A DNA stretch of 45,868 nt from a bacterium (lineage in GTDB: Bacteria > Bacteroidota > Bacteroidia > Bacteroidales > P3): contig JAAVBQ010000004.1 in the NCBI GenBank assembly GCA_014803485.1, positions 1 through 45,868 on the forward strand, in the 5' to 3' direction. Below are positions 27,002 to 35,332 of this stretch, piece by piece. Made by a program: the position numbers and the translations under genes. Within the stretch, counting starts at the first letter, position 1; each line of letters starts with the position of its first letter. The notes under the pieces were generated by a model, which searched no databases, had not been told where the DNA came from, and saw nothing but the letters and a program-made list of their open reading frames with translations.

Positions 27002-28822
27002 ATGGAAGAATTGATGAATCAGAACCACGACGGCGAGTTTTTGAATTTTGTGCTTCCCAAGAACCAATCCTCCTATATCAAAGTGATGGGAGTGGGCGGC
27101 GGCGGCAGCAATGCCGTGAACCACATGTTCCAGCAGGGCATCAAGGATGTGGATTTTCTTATCTGCAACACCGATGCGCAGGCGTTGGACGCCAGTCCCG
27201 TTCCTCATAAAATTCAATTGGGAAAAGGTTTGGGAGCCGGTAACGTGCCGCAAGTGGCCCGTGACGCGGCGGTGGAGAAACACGATGAAATAAAGGAAGC
27301 CCTCACCGGCACCAAAATGCTCTTCCTGACAGCGGGAATGGGCGGCGGGACCGGCACAGGCGCCACGCCCGTAGTGGCTTCGATTGCCAAAGAAATAGAA
27401 TTGGTGGGCGATGAGGTCAACAAGATTCTCACGGTGGCTATCGTCACCATGCCGTTCAGTTTCGAGGGCCGCAAACGCGTGGAACAAGCGCGGGCGGGTG
27501 TTTCCGAATTGCGCAAGATTGTCGATTCCATCCTTATCATCAACAACGACCAACTGCGTCAGTTCGGCAAGATGAGCCTGAAGGAAGCCTTTGCCAAAGC
27601 CGACGACATCCTGACGACGGCGGCAAAAGGCATCTCCGAAATCATTACGGTTACTTCCTATGTGCAGATAGACTTTAAGGATGTGAACACGGTGATGCAG
27701 AACAGCGGGGCCGCCATCATGGGCTATGGCTCGGCTGCGGGCGAAAACCGTGCGAAGGAAGCCATCGAAGCGGCCATGAATTCGCCTCTGCTCAACGACA
27801 ACAGCATCAAGGGCTCCAAAAACGTGTTGCTCTATTTCAGCTACGGTCCCGATGCTCAGCTGAATATGGACGAGATAGACGTGGTTACCAAGTCGATTGC
27901 GCAACGCACCGAAACCGAGGCCGATATGATCTGGGGCGCGGGCGAGGATGCGTCGGCGGGCGAAAACCTTAACATCACCTTGATTGCGACGGGCTTTGAA
28001 GAAAAGAAGGTGATGGGTATCCGCGAAAAGACCATCATCAATCTCAACGAAAAAAATTATACCGCACCGGCCGTTGTTCCGGCCCCTGCGCCTATATCCG
28101 CATCCACGCCCGCGCCCGCTTCTGCGCCCGTGGCCGAAATCCGCCAGCCGGAGGCCAGGGATTCCGAAAAAAGGGAGGTTGTGGGTGTATTGAATTTCGA
28201 CGGAGAAGTTTCGTCCGCACAACAGGTAAGCGAACTCAAGGCGGCTCCCGCCGAAGCGCCGGCCGTGGCATCGGAACCCACGGTGGCGGAAGATCCTCTT
28301 ATCGAGGAGGTGAAGGCCGAATCCGAAAAGTGGATGAACGACATCGATATCTTTGCCAGCGTGGAGACCATCGCAGCGGAGGAAAAGGTTGCCACGGTGG
28401 AAGAAATTGCCGAAACGCCGGCGATGCTTGAACAATCGCAGCCCGAAGCCGTTGAGGTTGAAGAGAATATCTCGATGGAAATCCGCACGGAAGCGCAACA
28501 GGAAATGGGTTCCGAGACCATGCATCAGGAAACCGTGACTGCGGTTATGGAGGCCTCCGAACAAGTGCAGCCTACCAATGTGATTCGGGAACGTTATGCG
28601 GCCACGGCCGAACGGATGATGCATCTGCGTCAGATGTCGCAGAAAATCAAGACACAACAAGGTCTGCGCGAAATAGAATCCATACCGGCCTATCAACGGC
28701 AGAATCTGGATTTGATACCGGTGGTGCCTTCGGATGTGTCGGAAGTGAGCTCAACCAGCATCGGCAGAGACGGCAGCCTGTTTTCGTCGAATCCGCCGTT
28801 TCTGACGGACAAGGCCGACTAA
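27002..28822 (+). CDS. ftsZ: Cell division protein FtsZ
   Basis: GVGGGGSNAVNHM, GMGGGTGTGATPVVASIAKE; long Pro/Ala/Glu-rich linker and C-terminal NPPFLTDKAD. ATG at 27002 is preferred over the TTG at 26981. Confidence 0.97.
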   Translation: MEELMNQNHDGEFLNFVLPKNQSSYIKVMGVGGGGSNAVNHMFQQGIKDVDFLICNTDAQALDASPVPHKIQLGKGLGAGNVPQVARDAAVEKHDEIKEALTGTKMLFLTAGMGGGTGTGATPVVASIAKEIELVGDEVNKILTVAIVTMPFSFEGRKRVEQARAGVSELRKIVDSILIINNDQLRQFGKMSLKEAFAKADDILTTAAKGISEIITVTSYVQIDFKDVNTVMQNSGAAIMGYGSAAGENRAKEAIEAAMNSPLLNDNSIKGSKNVLLYFSYGPDAQLNMDEIDVVTKSIAQRTETEADMIWGAGEDASAGENLNITLIATGFEEKKVMGIREKTIINLNEKNYTAPAVVPAPAPISASTPAPASAPVAEIRQPEARDSEKREVVGVLNFDGEVSSAQQVSELKAAPAEAPAVASEPTVAEDPLIEEVKAESEKWMNDIDIFASVETIAAEEKVATVEEIAETPAMLEQSQPEAVEVEENISMEIRTEAQQEMGSETMHQETVTAVMEASEQVQPTNVIRERYAATAERMMHLRQMSQKIKTQQGLREIESIPAYQRQNLDLIPVVPSDVSEVSSTSIGRDGSLFSSNPPFLTDKAD

Positions 28823-28835
28823 AAGTTTAGACCTC

Positions 28836-28874
28836 AAAAAAAGGGGGCTGCCATTCGGCAGCCCCCTTTTTTTT
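28836..28874. terminator. Bidirectional intrinsic terminator between ftsZ and ispF
   Basis: GGGGGCTGCC (28843-28852), loop ATTC, GGCAGCCCCC (28857-28866), flanked by A7 and T8. Confidence 0.95.
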
Positions 28875-29352
28875 ATTCGTGATAAATCAACGCTACGGCG
28901 GTGGCGGAAACGCCTTCTTCCCGTCCTTCGAACCCCATCCTCTCGGTGGTGGTGGCCTTTACCGAAACCCGGTCGGGATCTATCTGCAAGACTTCGGCCA
29001 AGCGCTTCTGCATGGCCGGGATATAAGAGGCGATTTTGGGCTTCTGCAAACGGAGGCACGAATCGACGTTGCCTATGGCATAGCCCTTTTGATGCAACAA
29101 ATCCTTCACCCTGCCCAAAAGCAGCGTGCTGTCTATATTTTTATAGGTAGAATCCGTATCGGGAAAATGCTTGCCGATGTCTCCCAAGGCGGCGGCGCCC
29201 AACAAGGCATCGCACAAGGCATGAATCAACACATCGGCATCTGAATGTCCCTCCAATCCCTGAGTATGCGCCACTTCTACCCCGCCCAAAACCAATTTTC
29301 GGTTCGGAGCAAAACGGTGCGCATCATAGCCGTAACCTATGCGGAAATTCAT
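28873..29352 (-). CDS. ispF: 2-C-methyl-D-erythritol 2,4-cyclodiphosphate synthase
   Basis: RIGYGYDAHRF, GLEGHSDADVLIHALCDALLGAAALGDIGKHFPDTD. Confidence 0.97.
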   Translation of the reverse strand: MNFRIGYGYDAHRFAPNRKLVLGGVEVAHTQGLEGHSDADVLIHALCDALLGAAALGDIGKHFPDTDSTYKNIDSTLLLGRVKDLLHQKGYAIGNVDSCLRLQKPKIASYIPAMQKRLAEVLQIDPDRVSVKATTTERMGFEGREEGVSATAVALIYHE

Positions 29353-30560
29353 TCCTGCGACTTTTTCTTTCTGTCGAAAGTGAAATTGACCCCTACGCGA
29401 AGCGTGTTCTTGAGCGGGTTGGATCCCGATGTCTGCGAGGTGGGAATGAGATAGGAAAAGTCGAGCCCCACCATTTTATATTGCAAGCTTACGCCCAAAG
29501 CAACGTATTGACGGTCTCCCTTGTATTTGCTTTCGTGGAAATAGCCCATTCTCACAGCCACAATATTCCGCCACCAATATTCCGCACCGAGACTCCACAT
29601 AATTTCCTGCATTTCTTCCTTGAAGCCGCCCGGAGCGTCTCCGAACGATTGGAAGATACCCTGCATCACGTTGACGCGGTTGGTGCGGCCTGCGACAATC
29701 GTGTCACCGTGCGTGAGAGGCGGCGTGGGAACCAAAAGCTTGTAGGCTTCGCCGTAGAAGCCCACCGAATTGTAGTCGTTGATATGCCAGTCGAAACCCA
29801 CACCCAGACGCAAGGCGGCGGGCAGGAAGTTGCGGTCTACATCCTCAAGGTTGTTGCTGTAACTTACCTTATTCCCGATATTGGTGATGCTCAGACCCGC
29901 CATCAGGGTGCCGCCCTTGAAGTTCTTGATCTCGAAGTTCTGTTTGTAGTACAGGCCTATATCCGCCGCGCCGGCAAGCCCCGCCTTGGTGTCCTGTCCC
30001 TGAACATATTGTCCCAAGGTGAGGTTGGAGTAGATGAAACGCCCCGTCACCGCAATCGAAAGCACATCGATGATTTTGCGCGAATAGCTCACGTCAATCG
30101 CAAATTCGTTGGGACGGAAAGTCTGTGCGCTATAAGGACTTCCTGATTCGTCAGTAAAGGTTACATCACCCATCGAGAAATAGAGCAAGGAGGCGGCAAG
30201 GGCGTTGCGGTCGTCGAACTTATACATGCCCGAAAGGTATACCAACGACATATCGGGCACCAGATTGAGCAGCCATGGACTGTAAGTGAGGGCGGCACCG
30301 TAGTCTTTCTCCATGAAGACGTATTTGGCGGCGTTGTAGTGCTGGGAATAAAGGTCGGGCGTGGTGGCCACACCTATATCGCCCATACCGCTTGAGCGGG
30401 CGTCGGGAGACAACGAAAGAAAGGGTACGGCTGTGGAAATGGCATTGGGTCGTTGCCCCATTCTTGCTGATACAGAATGGTCCGGATCTAGAATTTGTGC
30501 GCGTAGCGTAGGTACGACCAAAAGCAAAAGAGCCGATAAGGCTACAAGTTTTCTTTGCAT
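29349..30560 (-). CDS. porV: Type IX secretion outer membrane protein PorV (LptO)
   Basis: Signal peptide; FLSLSPDARSSGMGDIGVAT, FMEKDYGAALTYSPWL, SLGAEYWWRNIVAVRMGYFHE; beta-barrel. ATGA overlap with ispF. Confidence 0.9.
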   Translation of the reverse strand: MQRKLVALSALLLLVVPTLRAQILDPDHSVSARMGQRPNAISTAVPFLSLSPDARSSGMGDIGVATTPDLYSQHYNAAKYVFMEKDYGAALTYSPWLLNLVPDMSLVYLSGMYKFDDRNALAASLLYFSMGDVTFTDESGSPYSAQTFRPNEFAIDVSYSRKIIDVLSIAVTGRFIYSNLTLGQYVQGQDTKAGLAGAADIGLYYKQNFEIKNFKGGTLMAGLSITNIGNKVSYSNNLEDVDRNFLPAALRLGVGFDWHINDYNSVGFYGEAYKLLVPTPPLTHGDTIVAGRTNRVNVMQGIFQSFGDAPGGFKEEMQEIMWSLGAEYWWRNIVAVRMGYFHESKYKGDRQYVALGVSLQYKMVGLDFSYLIPTSQTSGSNPLKNTLRVGVNFTFDRKKKSQE

Positions 30561-30673
30561 TCCAAAATAATTTTAAGGTTGCGTCTATACGACTTAAGTT
30601 AAAGGGTACCGTTTCTTCTGTTCATCGGCAAATCTTTTGGTGCAAAAACGTACGCGAAGATACGAAAAAATAT

Positions 30674-30681
30674 TATCTTTG
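30674..30681 (+). promoter_or_regulatory. Predicted -7 element TATCTTTG upstream of porP
   Basis: TAnnTTTG match, 25 bp upstream of the ATG at 30706. Confidence 0.5.
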
Positions 30682-30705
30682 CCGTCTTTGGATAGAAAGA
30701 GAGAT

Positions 30706-31728
30706 ATGACAGGTATGCATTCCTTTCGAAAAATCAAGCGCATTTGCGCCGTTCTGTGTTTGACGGCGTGTTCGGCTTTCGCCTATGCGCAGGATATGCA
30801 CCTCTCTCAACTCTATTCCAATCCCCTCTATCTGAACCCCGCTTTTGCCGGCACTTCGGGCTGCGGGCGTATCACGGCGGGCTACCGCAACCAGTGGCCC
30901 AACGTGGGCGGAGGATTTTCGTTGGCTACGGTTTCCTACGACCAATATATCAGAGCTTTGCATGGCGGCATAGGCGCCTATGTCAATGCCGATTTTCAAG
31001 GCGGCGGAACCTTCCGCGAGATTTCGGCGGCCTTTATGTATGCGTTCCGTGCACAACTTTCGAATAAACTGTTTCTTACCTTGGCCGTGCAGGGCTCCTA
31101 TGCCAACCGCTATGTCAATTGGGAATCGCTCACCTTTCCCGATCAATACGATCCTTATTTAGGTTTGGTGCAGGGGCGTCCTACCTCCGAGAACCTGCCG
31201 AGTACCCCCATGAGCCGTCATTACGGCGATGTGGGCGTGGGCGCCACTTTCTACGGCGAGAGTTTTTATGTAGGGGTTTCGGCCGTGCATCTCATCCGTC
31301 CCGATGTGGGATTCATGGGGCCGAGCCGCTTGAATATCCGCTACAGTGCGCAGGTGGGAGGCAAAATTCACTTCAAACCCACCTACGGAGAAATCCGCGA
31401 CGAGAAAGACCCTTATCTTTCTCCCAATATCGTGTATATCCAGCAGGGCAAGTTCACGGAGCTCAACTACGGGCTCTATGCGCAGATATGGCCGATTATT
31501 TTCGGGGTTTGGTTCCGTCAGAGCTTCAGTAATCCCGATGCGGTGATTTTTATGTTGGGTGCTGATTTCAAGGGTATTCACATTTCTTATAGTTACGACC
31601 TTACGGTTTCCAAACTTACGGCCCGCAGCGGGGGAAGCCACGAAATAGCCTTGGGTTTCCGTATTCCTTGCAAGCGTCAAACCTTGGGGGCCCGCCGCAT
31701 CGAGGCCATTCCCTGTCCGAGGTTCTAA
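30706..31728 (+). CDS. PorP/SprF family type IX secretion system membrane protein
   Basis: AQDMHLSQLYSNPLYLNPAFAGTSGCGRITAGYRNQWP is the PorP/SprF N-terminal signature. Confidence 0.92.
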   Translation: MTGMHSFRKIKRICAVLCLTACSAFAYAQDMHLSQLYSNPLYLNPAFAGTSGCGRITAGYRNQWPNVGGGFSLATVSYDQYIRALHGGIGAYVNADFQGGGTFREISAAFMYAFRAQLSNKLFLTLAVQGSYANRYVNWESLTFPDQYDPYLGLVQGRPTSENLPSTPMSRHYGDVGVGATFYGESFYVGVSAVHLIRPDVGFMGPSRLNIRYSAQVGGKIHFKPTYGEIRDEKDPYLSPNIVYIQQGKFTELNYGLYAQIWPIIFGVWFRQSFSNPDAVIFMLGADFKGIHISYSYDLTVSKLTARSGGSHEIALGFRIPCKRQTLGARRIEAIPCPRF

Positions 31729-31752
31729 AAATGCGTTTTGTGCGCACGCTTC

Positions 31753-31783
31753 TTGAAAGTGTCTTGAAAAAGACTTATCTTTG
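31753..31783 (+). promoter_or_regulatory. Predicted promoter of gldJ: TTG-N20-TATCTTTG
   Basis: TTG 31753-31755 and TATCTTTG 31776-31783. Confidence 0.6.
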
Positions 31784-31804
31784 CACCGCTTAAAATGTAG
31801 AAAG

Positions 31805-33337
31805 ATGTATAAGCAAGCTTTCAGATTCCTGTTTGTAGCCGGCATTTTGGCTACCCTTGTTTCTTGCAACAGCAAGACCGGACAATCGCAGTCCACAGGT
31901 TGGGGTGTGAACGATCCCAAATGGGGCGGCTATCAACGCACCGAAAACTATGTGCAGCCGGTTCCCCTCCGCTTTGTGTTTATTCAGGGCGGTTATTTTG
32001 TGATGGGACGCAACCAAGAAGACCTTAAGTTCGAGCACAACAACGAGCCCCGTCGCGCCACCGTAAGTTCGTTCTATATGGACGAGGTGGAGACCTCGAA
32101 TGCCGATTATGCCGAGTATATCTATTGGCTCAATCGTATCTACGGTCAGGACTATCCCGAAGTGGTGGAAAAGGCCAAACCCGATCCTTTGGTTTGGAAC
32201 AGCGTGGGCGGTTTCCGCGACGCTATGACCGAGGCCTATTTCGAAAATCCGGGCTATAACAACTATCCCGTGGTGGGTGTTACCTGGGAACAGGCCCGCG
32301 ACTATTGCGACTGGCGGACCGACCGTATCAACGAATACATTTTGATTCAGGCCAAGATTCTGAAAATGGATATGGGGCAGACCGCCGACAACAACTTCAA
32401 CACCGATGCCTATCTGGCCGGTCAGTACAGCGGTATCGTGAACAAAGGTCTTCAGGATATGGACCCCAACGCCACCGAAACCCGTCGCGGTGTACAGAAA
32501 AAAGACGGTATCTTGATTGAGAAGCTGCGTCTTCCCACCGAAGCCGAATGGGAATATGCCGCTTTGGCCTTGATGGGCAACAGCAATCAGGAACGTGTGG
32601 CCGAACGCCGCATTTATCCGTGGAACGGCAAACCCCTGCAGGTCCGTGCTCCTCAGACTCCCTACAGAGGTACTATGATGGGCAACTTTATGCGTGGCGA
32701 CGGTGACTATATGGGTACGGCGGGCGCGTTGAACGACGGTGCCGACTACACAGCTCCCGTTTATTCCTATTTCGCCAACGATTTCGGTCTGTATAATATG
32801 GCGGGCAACGTGGCCGAGTGGTGTATGGACGTATATCGTCCCCTTACTTTCGAGGATGCCGACGGTTTGAACGCCTATCGTGGTAATGTCTATCAAACGG
32901 TGGAACGCGACGAAGACGGTCTGATTGCCGAAAAAGACAGCTTGGGCCGCATCCGTTACCGTCAGTTCACCGACGAAGAGTTGGCTTCGCGGGAGAACTT
33001 CAACAAGTCCGACAACCGCAACTACTTGGACGGTGATTATGAATCGGCCATTGTGGAAGACTGGTTGGCCAAGGGCGACGGTGACGAAGAAGAGGACGGT
33101 GCTTCGGCGCAGTCTTCCTCCACCACTTCGCTTTTGTATGAATACGGCACAAGTTCGTTGATTTCCGATAAGTCGCGTGTGGTGAAAGGCGGTTCGTGGA
33201 GAGACCGTGTCTACTACACGTCGGCGGCCACCCGTCGTTTCATGGATCAGGACAAGAGCTCCGACTGGATCGGTTTCCGTTGCGCGATGCCTCGCATCGG
33301 GGCGGCGAACGGAGGCACCTTGGCTACCAAGAGATAG
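31805..33337 (+). CDS. gldJ: T9SS/gliding-associated SUMF-like lipoprotein GldJ
   Basis: Lipobox LVSCN, STGWGVND start, FYMDEVETSN, LPTEAEWEYAA, YPWNG, GNVAEWCMDVYRP. Resembles GldJ more than GldK/PorK. Confidence 0.8.
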   Translation: MYKQAFRFLFVAGILATLVSCNSKTGQSQSTGWGVNDPKWGGYQRTENYVQPVPLRFVFIQGGYFVMGRNQEDLKFEHNNEPRRATVSSFYMDEVETSNADYAEYIYWLNRIYGQDYPEVVEKAKPDPLVWNSVGGFRDAMTEAYFENPGYNNYPVVGVTWEQARDYCDWRTDRINEYILIQAKILKMDMGQTADNNFNTDAYLAGQYSGIVNKGLQDMDPNATETRRGVQKKDGILIEKLRLPTEAEWEYAALALMGNSNQERVAERRIYPWNGKPLQVRAPQTPYRGTMMGNFMRGDGDYMGTAGALNDGADYTAPVYSYFANDFGLYNMAGNVAEWCMDVYRPLTFEDADGLNAYRGNVYQTVERDEDGLIAEKDSLGRIRYRQFTDEELASRENFNKSDNRNYLDGDYESAIVEDWLAKGDGDEEEDGASAQSSSTTSLLYEYGTSSLISDKSRVVKGGSWRDRVYYTSAATRRFMDQDKSSDWIGFRCAMPRIGAANGGTLATKR

Positions 33338-33360
33338 TGGCCTCAAGGAGAAAGGATAGA

Positions 33361-33391
33361 GAGGCGTAGCGTGGGCTACGCCTCTTTTTTT
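33361..33391 (+). terminator. Rho-independent terminator after gldJ
   Basis: GAGGCGTAGC (33361-33370), loop GTGG, GCTACGCCTC (33375-33384), then T7. Confidence 0.95.
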
Positions 33392-33402
33392 ATTTTTGCG
33401 GA

Positions 33403-35301
33403 ATGCCGATGTCGAAATCCATAGAACTTCTTGCTCCCGCCGCCGGTTTTGAGGTGGCGAAAGCGGCCATAGATGCCGGTGCGGATGCCGTGTATATGGG
33501 CGGGCCGGCCTTCGGTGCGCGGGTGCGGGCTTCCAATTCCTTGCAGGACATCGAAAAGACGGTGCGTTATGCCCACCGCTACGCCGCCCGTGTGTTTCTT
33601 ACGCTCAACACCTTAATTTACGAAGACGAAATGCCCGCGGCCTTGGAATTGGCGCGGCAGGCCTATAATATGGGCGTGGATGCGCTGCTGATTCAGGATT
33701 TGGGATTGTTGGAGGCGGGCTTGCCTCCTATCGAGCTTCACGCCAGCACCCAATGCCATATAGACAGTGTGGAGAAAGCGCTTTTTCTGCAATCGTTGTG
33801 TTTTAAGCGTTTGGTTTTGGCGCGCGAACTTTCGTTGCAGGAGATTGCGGCCATTTCGCAGGCGGTGAAGATAGAAACCGAGGCTTTTGTACATGGGGCG
33901 TTGTGCGTAAGTTATAGCGGGCAGTGCTATATGAGTTGCTATACCACGGGGCGGAGCGGCAATCGGGGCGAGTGCAGCCAGTCGTGCCGTTTGCCCTACG
34001 ATTTGGTCAACGGGCGAGGGGAGGTGTTGCTCAAGAACCGTTATCTGCTTTCCATGAAAGACCTCAATGCCGATGCGTATATGGAAGATTTGGTGCGTGC
34101 GGGCGTGTCGTGTCTCAAGATAGAGGGGCGTTTGAAGGAGGTGGATTATGTGAAGAACGTAACCTATTGGTATCGAAAACGGTTGGATGCTGTTTTGCGC
34201 GATTTTCCCCAATATGCCAAGGCCTCGCAGGGCGAGGTGCGGACCGATTTCCAGCCCGATTTGCAGAAAACTTTTCATAGGGAATACACTTCTTTCAATT
34301 TGTCGGGAAAGCGTGAGGATTGGGCGGTTTTTGAAACGCCCAAGGCCGTGGGGTGCAGGGTGGGAACGGTGCGCAGGGCCGAACTCCGACGCAACAGGGA
34401 GGGATTTTGGCGGTTGGATTTGCAGGTGGAGGGAAACGCCGAGTTTTCGGCGGGCGACGGAATCTGCTATGTGGATGCGCGCGGCGAGTTGCAGGGCGGG
34501 AATGTGGAAAGGGTGGAGAAAAAGAAGAATCTTTCTTGCTTGGAAATGGCGGCGCCTTCGCAAAATCCTGCATCGCTTCCTGCGGAGGGGGCGATTCTCT
34601 ATCGCAACCGCGACAAAATATTCGACAAAACCCTACAGACGGCTGCATTTTCGCGGACTTTGGCCGTGCACGGTGTGTTCGAAGCCAAGGAAAGATGTTT
34701 TTATTGGCGCGATGAAGACGGCAACGAGGTGAAGGCGTTTTTGAACGAAGACGAGGTGCAGCCTGCACGCAATCCCGAAGCGGTGCCCGCCAATTTCGCC
34801 GCGCAGACGGGCAAGTTGGGAGGCACGGCCTATCGTTTGGAAAGTTTTGAATACAAGGGTGATGAATTCTTCTTTGTGCCCGCTTCCACGCTCAACCGCA
34901 TCCGTCGCGACTTGGTGGAGAAGATGAATGTTTTGCGGGAGGAAAGATACCGTCCGGCGGCGGTTCGGTCCGAGCGGAAAAAGGAAGCCGCCTCTGCTTC
35001 GGCCGTGGCCTTGGACTACCGCGCCAACTGCGCCAACAGCTACGCCCGGCGGCTTTATTCGGGCGCGGATGCAGTGTCGGTGGAACCTGCCTACGAACTG
35101 GAGATGGAGAAGCACCGCCGGCAACCCAACGAGGTGCTGATGCTCTGCAAACACTGCATCCGCGCCCAAGTGGGCCAATGCCTCAAACGCGACAAGGTGT
35201 CGGACAAGTTCAAGGGCGATTTGTTTTTGCGTTCGGCAAACCATAAATTCGCATTGCGTTTCGATTGCGAGGCTTGCAGAATGGAGGTCCGCTCGTGCTG
35301 A
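33403..35301 (+). CDS. Peptidase U32 family protein (RNA-modification/collagenase-like)
   Basis: ELLAPAAGFEVAKAAIDAGADAVYMGG, HGALCVSYSGQCYMSCYTTGRSGNRGECSQSCRLPYDL, LKIEGRLKEVDYV. Confidence 0.93.
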   Translation: MPMSKSIELLAPAAGFEVAKAAIDAGADAVYMGGPAFGARVRASNSLQDIEKTVRYAHRYAARVFLTLNTLIYEDEMPAALELARQAYNMGVDALLIQDLGLLEAGLPPIELHASTQCHIDSVEKALFLQSLCFKRLVLARELSLQEIAAISQAVKIETEAFVHGALCVSYSGQCYMSCYTTGRSGNRGECSQSCRLPYDLVNGRGEVLLKNRYLLSMKDLNADAYMEDLVRAGVSCLKIEGRLKEVDYVKNVTYWYRKRLDAVLRDFPQYAKASQGEVRTDFQPDLQKTFHREYTSFNLSGKREDWAVFETPKAVGCRVGTVRRAELRRNREGFWRLDLQVEGNAEFSAGDGICYVDARGELQGGNVERVEKKKNLSCLEMAAPSQNPASLPAEGAILYRNRDKIFDKTLQTAAFSRTLAVHGVFEAKERCFYWRDEDGNEVKAFLNEDEVQPARNPEAVPANFAAQTGKLGGTAYRLESFEYKGDEFFFVPASTLNRIRRDLVEKMNVLREERYRPAAVRSERKKEAASASAVALDYRANCANSYARRLYSGADAVSVEPAYELEMEKHRRQPNEVLMLCKHCIRAQVGQCLKRDKVSDKFKGDLFLRSANHKFALRFDCEACRMEVRSC

Positions 35302-35332
35302 ACGCGGGGAGAGTTTTCACATTTCTGAAAAG

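Noticed and set aside
26984-28696. 570-aa minus-strand ORF opposite ftsZ
   Set aside because: Antisense shadow of ftsZ; no recognisable domain.
31790-33346. 518-aa minus-strand ORF opposite gldJ
   Set aside because: Antisense shadow; gldJ has promoter, lipobox and terminator on the plus strand.
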